A stretch of DNA of 64,000 nucleotides from Cladorrhinum sp. PSN259 (lineage: Eukaryota; Ascomycota; Sordariomycetes; Sordariales; Podosporaceae), in the NCBI GenBank assembly GCA_033725935.1, contig MU867137.1, positions 55,575 through 119,574 on the forward strand. Direction: 5' to 3'. Below the pieces are notes generated by a model that saw only the letters and a list, made by a program, of their open reading frames with translations, did no database searches and had not been told where the DNA came from. How positions within the stretch are numbered: position 1 is the stretch's first letter; the number at the start of each line of letters is the position of its first letter. A program made the translations under genes and the position numbers. This document shows, one piece after another, positions 10,923 through 22,900 of the stretch.

Positions 10923-13501
10923 GGCTGCGCTTGCTACGGTTCAAGAAGAACTGCGAGCAAGCAGCGAGCGCGCACACTGCGGGAGCGGGAGCGGGAGATG
11001 GTGGACTGGCAGCCAGGGCACCACCCGTGACACTTTTGAGAGAGTCCCACGGTCCCACTGTCCCACGGACTGGGGTTGCACGGTTCGGTGGGCTGCTTCA
11101 GTGGGTTTAGTGGAGTGATCGCGCAGGGCGCTGGGCGGCAGGGGGGCCACTTCTGGCTCTCCCAGACGGACTGCCCGCCAAGATTGGGTCTCTTTTTCCC
11201 CCGGGGCGAATCGAATGCACGAATTGGCTGCAGGACGGGAGGGCCAGAGATACCGACTTGGACGGGACGCTGCTGATAGGCAATTCTGTGATTCGAGATG
11301 TTTGTTGATAAGTTACGTAGGTAAGGTAGGTTGTCCGGATTCCCGAAGAAAGGACCCTTCTTTCTCCAACCTGGGATAGAAATAATTTTGGAAAATGGAT
11401 TCGAGGGGCCCAGCGTCCGCAGGGCTGGTTGGGCTTGTGACCAACCCAGCTGTGGGTTTTTTCGAGAAGTCTGGACGTGATCTCCGACTCCACTTTTAGT
11501 ATGTTTGAGTCGTCCAGAAAGGTAACGTTGAATTTCGGAAGGGCCTGCGGTACCAGCAATCAATTATTATCCACGGATCGCTCTAACCTCGAAGAAGAGA
11601 GAGTGTGTGTGAGAGAGAGAGGTGCCTCAGGGGCACGGGTCGGAGGCAATGTCGTGGGCAGACGGACCAGTTTGAAAGGCCGCATTTGGGAGTTTGCAGA
11701 CCCCGTAGTGTAATGCAAGTCTGTGTAACCTACCGACTGCCCGTACAATGGAGTGTAATTGATCGATGACTGTCTCGACTGTCTCACACAGCGGCTTCCA
11801 CTGGCGTCATGGGACCCTGAAGTCCGGAGAGAGCCAGAGGAGAACAAAGAAAGAACAAGAACCCCGATGGCAACCAAAATGCATTCTCATCTCAAATCGT
11901 CATGCCAAAAGATGGGCTCTCTGGAACAATGGACCGAAAACAATTTTTTTTGTCCGATTTCCTTTCTTGGCTAACCGGTCCACTAGGTCAGGTACCTTAT
12001 GGACGAAGAACGGAATACGACCACAAATTCTCAACCAAGGTTTGTCTTTCCAAGAGCCTCGATGGCCGAAGAATGAGTCTCCGGCGGCAATTGGAAAAGT
12101 TAGGCACCGGGCGCACTCGGCTATCTACCCTGTGCTATTTCGAGGTACACGAAACGCAGGCTTATCTTTTTGGGCAAGCACTGGCAAGCAAGGTCCAAGA
12201 TAGCCAGCTCCGTTAATCGGCTCTTTCTTGACGTCGTCGTCAGTAAGCCCGCTTCCTATCTCTCATTCTCTCTCCTCTGCCGATGTATAATAAGCCAGGA
12301 TCATCCGGAGGAGGGCGTTCGTTGTCTTACTGCGTACGCAAAAATGAGATAGGAAGGTATGCATGTATGTACCATGGGATGGGCCGGATACCCCTCGTTT
12401 GTGGCCCCGCAACACCACGATGTCCCATCCTCGCCAACAATTGGTCAACCATATTCTTGTCTCTCTTTGTCTTTCTTGGGTGTGGGTATGCGGCACCGCA
12501 AGCTGGTGAGTGCACAGCCTGCAAAGAGTCGTACATTACATGATGATGAGTAGTGGTGATGTGGAAGGTGGGCTCGGCAAAGACATTCCACGATCATCGA
12601 CTTGCCGGATGTCCGTCCGACGGCGCAAATGACTCAATTGGATGCATATCAAGTTGCGTACGAGACCTGAAGTCTGTTATGGAACCTTTTTTGTTCTTGA
12701 GTTTAATAATCGAGATAAATCTCCGTCTCAGATTGAAAATCGCGGCTCATCCCGTTACCCCAAAAAAAACTGATAAAAGACTGACGGGATGTCGAGGAGT
12801 GAAAAGTCATCTTGATCAGGCACCCAAGGCAGAACCGATAAAAATGCTTGTTACACAGCAGAAAATCAAGAAAAAAGAAACTCAATCTGCTGCTGAGACA
12901 ATCGACAGCCGACTTCCGGCGTGCATTCGATCCCTCTTTTTCTTGATGGAAGAGACAGAAACTCTGTTCTGGCGATGTCTCATCAGTTTTACCCACTGCA
13001 CTAGACCCCTGTGAAACATCACGTGGCGGTGACGTAGAGGCCTTGGGGGCGCTGCAACCACTAACCAGGCTTGTCATTTTTAGCTGCTTCGATTTCCAGA
13101 AGCTGACGACTGCCGAGGCCGTTGGCGGCGTAGATGTAATCCGTGTATCCGACTCCGTTGTCGATGTTGGGAATAACTTGGTAGGAAGAAAGTGCGTGAG
13201 AATCCGAGGTCGTTTTGACTGGAAGTCACCAACTCTGGCTCCTGACAAATGTAATGAGTGAGCGAAAAAAGAAAGGGCACCAAACACACTTCCTCGTAAC
13301 CCTTTGTAACCTGGTTCAAAAACCACAACCCCGGATTTGGATGCGCGCGCTGGTGGAAACTCAATCTTATTAAATTACGGATATTCAAACTCAACATCAG
13401 ACCTCGAACGATTGATGGTCAGTACAAAATACATACTACCTTAGGGTCGGTGGCTTACTGCTCGTTCGGTGTTCGTCTGCCGCCACCAACAAGCAAACAA
13501 C
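10923..13501. promoter_or_regulatory. Divergent intergenic region between kinase and acyltransferase
   Basis: About 2.6 kb upstream of both genes. Several ORFs of 100-200 codons exist on both strands, but they overlap, lack recognisable motifs and look like chance frames in moderately GC-rich DNA. No repeats stand out. A GA-rich run is at about 11598-11623. Confidence 0.5.
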
Positions 13502-15334
13502 ATGTCAACCACCACATCAGCCGATCTCTCCGACGGATTTGGCGCCGGCGCCGGTGTCAACGATGGCATTTTGCGCCCGAGACCACGGAAACCCGTGCAC
13601 TCGCAGCTCTCGCACATCAATAATGTCTCCGAGACCAATGGCAATCTCGACGTTTTCGCCAATGGCCATGGGAACGGGCCTGGCAGCACCGGCAGTGGCA
13701 TGACCAGTGGCCGTTCAACGCCAGTCCCTCCAGATGCGCTCCCTTCAGTCAAATCTCTCTCGACGGCCCGTAAGCAGGTTCGCGCCGAGGCCCGTCGCCG
13801 AATCTTCCCAACCATCGAGTTTGCGAGCCGACTATCCCACTTCGACCCCAACAGCGATTACAGAGACTTCCATGGCTTCTTCAATCTCTTTTGGATTGGC
13901 CTGGCCATTCTGGCCATCACCACCATGCTGCGCAACATCAAGGACACGGGATACCCTTTGCGCGTTCAGATATGGGGACTCTTTACTGTCAAGCTTTGGC
14001 ATCTGGCCATCGCCGATTTCTTGATGGTCGCAAGCAGCGCAGTCGCGCTCCCATTACATAGGATATTTCGGGCTGCCCCTATTGGAGGCGCGTTTGGTTG
14101 GGCAACCGGCGGAACGGCAATAATGAGCATATACCAGGTCGGATGGTTGGCGCTTTGGGTCGCCCTCCCCTTTCTACTAGATTGGACGTGGACATCGCAG
14201 GTGTTCTTCCTGCTCCACACAATGGTCATTCTAATGAAGATGCACTCTTATGCCTTCTACAATGGTCATCTGAGCGAGACCGAGAAGCGTTTGCGCGCGC
14301 TAGACGACCCAACCACCGCCTCGCGCGCACCCGCCTATCTCTACCCAACCCCCGAGAATCCCATGGGCACCGTGGCCAGCCCTAAGAGGGCCGAGGCAAA
14401 GGGTAAAGGCGCAAGTGTTGAGGAGCTCGACAAGACTGGCGACGAGGATGCGGCAGATGAGGTCGCCCAGCTTCGCGAAGACTTGGCTCGTGAGCTGACC
14501 AGTCCCATGGGCAACATTACTTACCCAGCCAACCTCACCTGGGGCAACTATCTCGACTTCGTCTGCTGCCCGACGCTTTGCTACGAGATCGAGTATCCCC
14601 GCACTGCAAAGATCGACTGGCAAAACCTCCTCTCGAAAATTTGCGCAATCTTTGGCTGCATCTTTCTACTCACAATCATTTCCGAGGAGTTCATACTGCC
14701 CGCATTGACCGATGCTTCACAACGATTAGACCCTTCACTCCGAACATCCGATACGCCCTTTACCCCTCTAGAGGTCCTCCTCATCCTCTCGGAAACCATC
14801 TCCTGGCTTTTATTCCCCTTCATGCTCACCTTCCTACTCGTCTTCCTCGTCATATTCGAGTACGTCTTGGGAGCCTGCGCGGAGATAACGTACTTTGCCG
14901 ACAGGCACTTTTACAGCGACTGGTGGAACAGCACAGACTGGATGGAATTTTCGAGGGAGTGGAATGTTCCAGTCTATAGCTTTTTGAGGCGGCACGTCTA
15001 CAGTGCCAGTAGGCCTTACATTGGGAAAGCGAATGCCACCGTCATTACTTTCCTGATAAGTGCCATCGGGCATGAGATTGTTATGGCCTGTATCACCAAG
15101 AAGCTGAGGGGTTACGGGTTTATTTGTCAGATGCTGCAGTTGCCTCTTGTTGCGCTGCAAAAGACCAAGTGGGTTAGGGGCAAGAAGACGCTGAATAATG
15201 TTTGTTTTTGGTGTTCGATGATTTTAGGGCTGAGTTTGGTGAGTTTTTTTTCTCCTCTTTTTACTTTATTATTGTGTGGAAGGATGACTGCTAACGAATT
15301 CGTACAGATTTGCTCGCTTTATGTATTAGTATGA
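13502..15334 (+). CDS. Sterol O-acyltransferase-like membrane-bound acyltransferase (MBOAT)
   Basis: Makes sterol esters (or possibly triacylglycerol) from fatty acyl-CoA in the ER membrane. Exons 13502-15238 and 15308-15334 give 587 residues, in the usual range for the ARE/DGAT1 family. Residues 1 to about 110 are hydrophilic; many hydrophobic segments follow from about residue 125. The family signature FYSDWWN is at 470-476 and the catalytic His lies in SAIGHEI (His524). The last exon supplies only ICSLYVLV, matching the usual hydrophobic C-terminus. The 69-bp intron has GTGAGT...CAG ends but is a multiple of three without a stop, so retention would add 23 residues. First ATG at 13502 has a good CAACATG context. 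Which acyl acceptor is used (ergosterol or diacylglycerol) cannot be decided from motifs alone; ARE-type is favoured. Confidence 0.9.
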   Translation: MSTTTSADLSDGFGAGAGVNDGILRPRPRKPVHSQLSHINNVSETNGNLDVFANGHGNGPGSTGSGMTSGRSTPVPPDALPSVKSLSTARKQVRAEARRRIFPTIEFASRLSHFDPNSDYRDFHGFFNLFWIGLAILAITTMLRNIKDTGYPLRVQIWGLFTVKLWHLAIADFLMVASSAVALPLHRIFRAAPIGGAFGWATGGTAIMSIYQVGWLALWVALPFLLDWTWTSQVFFLLHTMVILMKMHSYAFYNGHLSETEKRLRALDDPTTASRAPAYLYPTPENPMGTVASPKRAEAKGKGASVEELDKTGDEDAADEVAQLREDLARELTSPMGNITYPANLTWGNYLDFVCCPTLCYEIEYPRTAKIDWQNLLSKICAIFGCIFLLTIISEEFILPALTDASQRLDPSLRTSDTPFTPLEVLLILSETISWLLFPFMLTFLLVFLVIFEYVLGACAEITYFADRHFYSDWWNSTDWMEFSREWNVPVYSFLRRHVYSASRPYIGKANATVITFLISAIGHEIVMACITKKLRGYGFICQMLQLPLVALQKTKWVRGKKTLNNVCFWCSMILGLSLVSFFSPLFTLLLCGRMTANEFVQICSLYVLV

Positions 15335-16104
15335 TCAAGGAAACTTTCTAGATGTCTAACCTGGCGCGTCGAGTTTGTGTTCAGAGCCTTGTATCACCGA
15401 CCAAGCCTCATGAGCCTAACTGATACTCATCTTTTCGAACATTGTTGCACGGTTTTCTCTAGATTAGGAAGAAGTAGAGCGAGCCTACCTGTGTTTTAAA
15501 AAAAAAAAGCACAAAGAACTTGATAGTAACGTGATATTCAACCCTACTATCAGGAGGCACCGGGAATTGGAGTTATTCACTTCACGGAATTCAGTATGGG
15601 TGGTGACGGGGAGACCAGCCCCAGTACAGGCAATGACATGAGAATTTGGGAGACCGTAAGATAGACCGCGTGTGGGACGTTGTTTGGGTTCTGATCGGGA
15701 ATAGGAAGGGCAGGACACAAACGTGAACACAAACACAAACGCAAATATAATAGAAGACAAACTGGGAAACGCAAGACATAGCATAACGGAAGGCAGCTGT
15801 TGTGTGCCATAGACAAGCGGCTGTGTGATAGACACAACACAACTGTATATTTTTACATGTATTTATAAGTAATTTATTTTAATCGTATTTTTTACATATA
15901 ACAGCGACCTGTAATCATATTTTTACTTATGAGGCATTGAAATTAAGCGTCCATCCGTGATTATTTATCATGCCCTCGAGGACCCTATCCAAGCTTTCCG
16001 TACCGAATAATGACGATCAGTTAGTTGTAAGTGAATGATTTATAAAAGGTACCACCCAGCAGTTTAGAAACGCAGTTTAACTTAAACCCCCCCCCCCCCC
16101 CCCC

Positions 16105-16146
<42 letters not shown>

Positions 16147-18163
16147 TCTCTCTCCTGCTCAAATGATATAGAGAGTTTCTCTTAAAATATACATCGTGTA
16201 ACAGAAGAAAAGTGACCACCGCGTATACATATATCCGTTTTATTTTTTAAGGAAAAAAGGAAAAAATAGATATCTATATATCTATATATATATATATACT
16301 AAAACTTATTTACGTAGCTTTTTTTTTTTACACTTTGCTCACTCCCCACCCATCCTTTCACTTTATTATTATTTCTATCTTTACCGCTACAATAGTTTTT
16401 TACTTCAATTCTATTTCCCCCCACAACCCAAAACTTTTCAACTCTCAAATCGCATAAACAACTATTTACAATATACGACTTGTATGAATTGAAATCGTGC
16501 CAGGGCAGGGCGGGGGGGCGGGCGGATTGGATTTTAAAAAAAAACCCCTCCCAAAAAAACTTCATTTTTGGTAGGTCGCGGGTAGGTAGGGAAGTCGACG
16601 GCAGCGATGTCACTGACCTGGGTGGTGAACTCAGCAGCGGTTGTTGTCTGGCAAGTATAATCGGGTCAGCCATGCATCCGTCAAGCTCAGAGAACATGTA
16701 GTTGCCTTACATTTGAGGAAGGTGAGTGAACACCGGGATGACGCCAGCCGGGGGAGATGTATGCAGATGGTCAACTCATCCTTCCAGACCGAGAACTGCT
16801 GGATGTATGTACTTGGTACCCAACGGTTTAACTTGACCTATTTATGTATAAAAAAGATATCATCAAATCTCATAAAAAAAAAACTTTAGAATCACCTACC
16901 TACTACCTATCTATGTATATTTACATAGCGCACGCGAGAAGAAGAAAAAAACGGCAAAGTTTCAACCAAACCAAAACTCTTAATAACTAACCCAAGCAAT
17001 TTTTTTTATATATAAGCGCTTATATCTATCTATGTACGTACCTCTCTCATTGTATTTTTGCTCTCTTCAAGTATCAAGTCAAGTCAATGAAGGAAGAAAG
17101 GAAGGAGACAATATAAGCAGGTCTAGATAAGATATGAAAATCAGATATGGGATGATGATGGTCATCAACAAAAATTCTCATTAAATTATTTCTCTCTCAG
17201 TCTACTATCCTACCGGCAATTACAATCCCCCCTTCATCACACCACCACTTCACCTGATCAGCAGGATAAAAGTACATAATGTAATCATCGAATAAGAATC
17301 ATGAATTTCGTCGTATATCCAACTAAGAAACATACCAACAACTAAAAATCCATCAGATTCCTTCCTCGTCCTCGTAACCTACAAGGTTTCCAGAAAATTG
17401 CCCTTTCCTCCCAGTATCCCATTCCATTTCTTCTTCTTTTTTGTTCCTTCGCCACGACTCAAAAAAGAAAATCTTGAAATGAGACAAGATCCAGTGCCTT
17501 TCGATACTGGACCTTTATACCTTTCTTTGTCTTGCCCCCCTCACCCACCCACCCCCTCTCCCGCCCGCGATCACCACTTAATCCAAAAAAAGAAACACAC
17601 ATAGATGCCAAGAACGAAAGCATGTAGAAAAAAAAAAAAAAGGTAGTCTGTCTGAATTTCTGATTGAGCTCTCGTTGCGCTTGCTGCAAGGCTTGGTCTG
17701 TCGTCGAAGTTGTTCCTTGAGCAGGAATCATAAGATACATCATCGAAAAAAAATCCATCCCTCCTATCCATCATCATCATCTAGTCATGACTGTGATTCG
17801 TTTCGAGTATGTATGTGTGTTGTCAGTTTGTGATCCTTCCTCTCCTGTTATGCATTCCTCCCCTTCGCATCCACCATCCATGGTAACCATCATCAGTAAG
17901 AAAGGATAGAAAAAAACATAATCTGGCTTCGTTACTTGTTTGTTTTCATCACGTGTGAATGAGAAAAAAAAGAGTAAAGAGATGACCCCATTCAAATGAC
18001 CCCCAAAATAACTCCATACCCTTCCCAATAACTCCAGAGAGAGAAAAAAGTAAACCAAAAAGACACCCGCAATGCTAAATCTCTCTCGTCCGTGCCCCAA
18101 TCATGATAAATTTCCCATCAAATCATTAGAATTATAGAAAGGAAAAATGCTGCAAGACACATC
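15335..18163. other. Intergenic, AT-rich with microsatellites
   Basis: Holds the 3' flanks of two convergent genes (acyltransferase and J-domain protein). No supported gene. Contains a compound microsatellite at 16087-16153, a TA-rich run at 16268-16299 and many poly-A/T tracts. Confidence 0.6.
16087..16153. repeat. Compound microsatellite (C)n(CT)n(CA)n
   Basis: About 18 consecutive C, then about 11 CT units, then about 9 CA units and a short CT tail. Low-complexity DNA prone to length change and sequencing error. Confidence 0.95.
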
Positions 18164-19927
18164 CTATGATACCGGAACATACTCGTGTGTGCTATAGTAC
18201 GACGAAGGCTGCTGCTCATAAGTCGCAAATTGCACATCCTCGGGGGTGTAGCGTCGAGATTCTTTGACCTTGAACTTGTAGGGCGATGTTCCATACGTGG
18301 GGGATGAATAGACCCCGTCGTGTGTTTCGCTGGCATGGCGGCGAGTAGAAGTCGGCGATTCACCGTACGGGTACTGCTTCTCAAGCTTGGTGGCCTTGAG
18401 ACCGTCGACCTTGTAGACGACTTCAGGAGACCTGTTGCGGCGGGAGCGGCGCTCACGATGGCGGCGCTCACGGTCATCATCCGAACCGTAATCATCATAC
18501 TCGACCGAATGCCGGTGGACGTCACCTGAAGCCCATGTCTTATTACGCGACAATCCTGGGATAGGCCGATCATAAGACTCATGGGGCGTTGTGTGGGAGC
18601 GGTTCATCCGGGGAGGTGATTCGGGAACAGGTTTCGTATAGTTGGATTTGGTGTGATTGGGAATAGGTCGGCTGGGGGTAGTAATCTCATGAATGTCATG
18701 CAACTCAAACTTCTCCTTGGAAGACCTCGAAGTGTCATGAGAAGGGCGGCGAGCTGCAGCAGCCTTCCTGGCCGATCGCTGAAGGCTTTCTTCTTCGAGC
18801 GACAATTCCACGGGAGGCGGTGTCGGGACCGCAGGGATCGGGGGTGGTACCTGAAGGTAGGAATCTTGAGGGCTCTCGGACTTCCAGAAAGCCTTGACGT
18901 CTGCTTGGGCAGAACCACCGGCTTTGGTGATGTAGTTCAATGCCTCCAAATGTTTCCGCTCAGGATCCGGGAGAGCAGTAGTATGGCGGGAGGCCGACTT
19001 CTCGCGTTCACGTTCACGCTCTCGCTCACGGTCGCGCAGTTTCTCGCGATCACGAGACTCATCATGCTTCTTGCTGGATGAGCGCTTCTCCTTGGAGCGC
19101 GAGGCGGTGACATATTCCTCGTCTTCAACCCAAACCTCGGGTTGGCAGTCGCTGACATCAACGTTGTAGGACTCCACGTAGGGTGTCTTGCTGTGTTGGC
19201 GACGCTTCTCACGTTCCCTTTCACGTTCCCTTTCTTTCTCCCTCTCCAACTTCTCATACTTCTTCTTGCGTTCCTTCTCCTTTTCCCTTTCACGCTGTTC
19301 CCGCTCAAGTCTCTCTTCTCTGAGTCTTCGCAGCTCTTCCTCTTCTTTCCTTCGCCTCTTATCTTCTTTGTCGCTTCTGTCTTTGGCACGCTTCTCCTCG
19401 GAGGACACCTTTTCGCGTTTCTCCTCAGAGGATACCTTGTCATAGCTTGTGGCGCGGCGAGCCGTTCTCATGTCGGCCTCATCAAACGTGAAAGTCCTTG
19501 CAGAAGGCACTTCCTCGTTGGACCTAGTGTGGGGAGATGAATGCGTGTACACCTTTCCGGAGTAACCGCCCTTGTACCTCGATGATGGCGGCTCGGCAGT
19601 CCGGATGTCCACATTGGCATAGTATGTGGGCGCTGAACGGGGAACCGAAGTGTTGGCCGAGTTCTTCCCGGAGGCTTCCCGCAACTTGGCTGCGAGCTTG
19701 GCAAGCTGAGCCTCGTATTTTGCACGTTCCACATCGTCGTTGAGAAGCTCCCAGGCTTGTTGCACCTTTTGGAATTCTTCCTGCTTTTCGGCCTTGAGTG
19801 TAGCGTCCTGTACCTTGTCGGGGTGGCACTTGAGCACAAGCTTCTTGTAAGCAGTTCTGATCTCTGCCTTGTCTGCATTCCTGTCGACACCGAGAGCCTT
19901 CCACGGATCTGGGGGGAGACTGCTCAT
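18164..19927 (-). CDS. J-domain (DnaJ/Hsp40) protein with charged coiled coil
   Basis: Single exon, 587 residues. Residues about 7-75 form a J domain with the HPD motif at 35-37 that stimulates Hsp70 ATPase; it begins PWKALGVDRNADKAEIRTAY. There is no Gly/Phe region or zinc-finger, so this is a class III (C-type) J protein. Residues about 165-265 are a long Lys/Glu/Arg-rich coiled-coil-like stretch containing a short internal duplication (VSSEEKRE/VSSEEKRA). A second run of Asp-Arg/Glu-Arg repeats (DREREREREREK) follows at about 300. The rest is Ser/Pro/Tyr-rich and likely disordered. No signal peptide or membrane segment. The Arg/Glu repeats resemble those of RNA-processing or nuclear proteins, but the role is not known to me. 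The 5' leader up to about 20430 is gene-free. Confidence 0.88.
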   Translation of the reverse strand: MSSLPPDPWKALGVDRNADKAEIRTAYKKLVLKCHPDKVQDATLKAEKQEEFQKVQQAWELLNDDVERAKYEAQLAKLAAKLREASGKNSANTSVPRSAPTYYANVDIRTAEPPSSRYKGGYSGKVYTHSSPHTRSNEEVPSARTFTFDEADMRTARRATSYDKVSSEEKREKVSSEEKRAKDRSDKEDKRRRKEEEELRRLREERLEREQREREKEKERKKKYEKLEREKEREREREREKRRQHSKTPYVESYNVDVSDCQPEVWVEDEEYVTASRSKEKRSSSKKHDESRDREKLRDREREREREREKSASRHTTALPDPERKHLEALNYITKAGGSAQADVKAFWKSESPQDSYLQVPPPIPAVPTPPPVELSLEEESLQRSARKAAAARRPSHDTSRSSKEKFELHDIHEITTPSRPIPNHTKSNYTKPVPESPPRMNRSHTTPHESYDRPIPGLSRNKTWASGDVHRHSVEYDDYGSDDDRERRHRERRSRRNRSPEVVYKVDGLKATKLEKQYPYGESPTSTRRHASETHDGVYSSPTYGTSPYKFKVKESRRYTPEDVQFATYEQQPSSYYSTHEYVPVS

Positions 19928-22900
19928 ATTGGATTAAGAGTAGACCTGGGGGTAAGGTTGGCGTCTTCCGTCAAGGAAGAGGTCGTTGCAAGAGTAGAAT
20001 TTGTCGTAGTAGAAGTGGAAGACCAGCCAAGTAAATGGATGATGAAGAAGAAGATAATGATGATGAGTGTACAAGCGCGGTGCAGAGGCAGCAGTCGGCT
20101 GTCAGTACGAGACGTCTATTGCATCGGAGGCGAAGGAGAGTCGGCTCCGGTAGAAGGAGCGTGGTGGTGAGCTATGCAGGGAGGCGTATGCGGCAATGAG
20201 GAATGGAGGACAGGCTGCCTTGGGATGGCGGCACAAGTGAAAACAAAGAATGGAAAATATGCGCTGTTTTGGAGGGTTGTTTGGCAATGTAAAGTTGGTG
20301 CAACAGCGAGCGGGGGGGAAGGGGAGACCAAAAGGGTACAGGAGAAGGGAGCGGTGTTGGGATGGGAGTATTGTATATGGGACGACGGTCGGGGATGGTG
20401 GAGCACGGCCGACTAACACCCAAGCACCAAGCAACCACTGTTGCTGTTACTGCCGTGGGGTGAAAAATGGACGACCGAGGATGTGGATTCCTTGCCGTCG
20501 TTCTGGATTCGAAATCGTGGCGATTCTGGCGTTGCTTGGTAAATAAGAGGTCGCGATTGTCAGGGCCAGCCCAAATGCCGACCTGGTTTTTCTGCGTTGC
20601 AAGGTGATGGGGGAGACAGACGAGGAACGGCCGATGCGATGAGATCACCTGCAACGTCCACGAGAGTTGGAGTGGGATGGCAACAACCTGAAAAGATGGA
20701 CTCTTGGGCAGGCCATGAGAGGGGGGGACGGGGGGATGGGGACTGGATCCCCTTAGAACCACTAATGACAGGTCAGGTCCTGTACACTGAGCGATGTTGC
20801 GGGGGAGGAGAATGGCTGAATCCCGGGTCTCCGTGCAAGTGGGAGCTGCGTGAAGAGGGCGAGGGGCGCGAGAGAGCCATTCGCTACAGGCCCCTCTCGA
20901 CATGCAGGTTTTGTGGAGTATGGTGGGGAGTACCAGGGGAAATGATTGGCCTCTTGGGGCCCTGTCTTTCTGATGCAGCTAGACCGCTTACAGCATCCGT
21001 CCTTTGGATGAGTTCAGTTGCTGTGCGGTCGTCCCTTCAGTTCTGTCGGCTTCTGTCACCTCAGAACTGTCCAGCTATCGTCCCTCGCCGCTAGCGATGC
21101 AGCTATCTAGGGCCGGACTCGGCTCAGACGCTGTTGTTGTCTTGCTCCCTCACGGCCTCATCCGAGTTTGCACAAGAGAGATCGTAAATAAACCGCAAGC
21201 CTCAACGCTGGTGCGAGGAGCTGGCATTCGTTCAGCTGGTCACGTTATCACAGACGACAAACATTACACCTCGGCTCCGCATTATACGGACGGGCGGGAT
21301 CCTAACCACCCGGGCAGCACACACCTAAACGTTCAACGGTCGGAAAGATTAGCGGTCGTACTGTAAACCCCGGAGAAAGCGGCCTCCAATTGCCCCCTTT
21401 GAGAGTCATCTGGGCAGGGGGATTCGCAATGGACTACGAACTTCAAGGCGAATGAATGAGTATGAATCACCTGGAATCTATTGGGATTCACTGGATTCTC
21501 TGAGGAACTTCCTGAAGCAGCACCAAGATTCAGAACACGGGATGCACCGTTTGACAGTGTTGACCCTGCATCCATAACGTCCCGCAAGCTTAGGTAAGAG
21601 TGAACGGATGCCGCAAAGGAGTTCCGACGAGGCCCAAAAGGTCGGTTTCTATGGGGCTTGTGCCGTGGCTGTGGTGGCAAACGAGGTTCCTGAATTTATT
21701 TCTTCGTTGTGGCGATTGCCTAACACCGCCCTTTTTTCAGGTCCCGGTTTCCGAATTGACTTTCACTGACATCAGTGATGGCCAAATCTAGAAACTTATA
21801 CCATCTAGAAATGGCATGGAAGAAATCCAGGCGGATCCCCAAAATCTTGACTCCCCGTAAAAAACGTGGGCGCAGCATTTTAACAACCTGACACAGCAAC
21901 TCGAGCACCTCATTGTCATAGCAGCATCTCAGCCGATGTTTCATGCAGGGCGACGATGCAATGGAGCAATGAGCAATGGCGGTGAGCCTTTTTGCAGTTG
22001 GCTTCTCACCCGGCAACGGAGTTCTTGGGATGCATTGCGCCTGCTTTTCTACTCGTCGAGAAAGCTGCTGCATATAGCATTATCGACAGTCGCCCGGCAG
22101 TCTCCCAGAAGCCCGACACTAGCTCGGTTCGTTCCAATCGATAGATTGCCTTCAATGGTGAGGCGCGAAGAACACCATATCGAGTCAACCAGTCAGCCTC
22201 GATCGAATACTCACACGCAGCCCAAAGGGTGACAGACATGCCAACACATTGCGCCATGGCTTGCGTGCCTATACGACTCCCAAGTTCGCATCCCGTACCC
22301 TCTCGTCGCCATCATTTGCCTGCTCTCAAAGTGCTACTATCTAAAAGACTGATAATCACGAGCCCAACCTGAAGATTTCTTCGGTCCTGGCTTGTGCTCC
22401 ACGTTAGAGGGTGTCACTCAACCCCACGTATCTAGCTCTCTCCTCGCTCGCCTGGTGGTACTCTGCATACATGGCACAGAAACATCACGAGCCGGTTCAT
22501 TGGGTCCTTTAATTTGCAAACTCTCCAAATGCAAGATTGAGAGTCACAAGCGCGAGGCAATGCGCTGTAACTACCGTTTGATTCCATCGACGGGACTTAT
22601 CAGCAGACGCACGGCCAGCACTCCAGAGCCCAAGGCCCTTTGGAGCTTCAATAATGCTCTTTTAGAGGATTGCGACAACACACCCCCGCCAGCTGTGAGG
22701 CGACTTGGCTGCGGTTCTGTGGACTGGTCAGCCACTCCTCTTCCACAGGTATGCCCTGCAGGAGGCATCACATTAAGTCCACCAAACTATCACTGACGAA
22801 CCAAGCACTGGCATCGGCCAATTGGGCCTTATAACAAGTGTGGTTTCGGCGCCAGTCGCGCGCCCAGTTTAGACGACAGCTGCAACAAAAAACTAAGGTC

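Noticed and set aside
10934..11563. 209-codon frame upstream of the kinase
   Set aside because: Likely kinase 5' leader; overlapping 150-codon frame in another phase is equally open.
12703..13326. 207-codon frame on the minus strand in the divergent region
   Set aside because: No motif, no homologous-looking segment and it overlaps other frames of similar quality.
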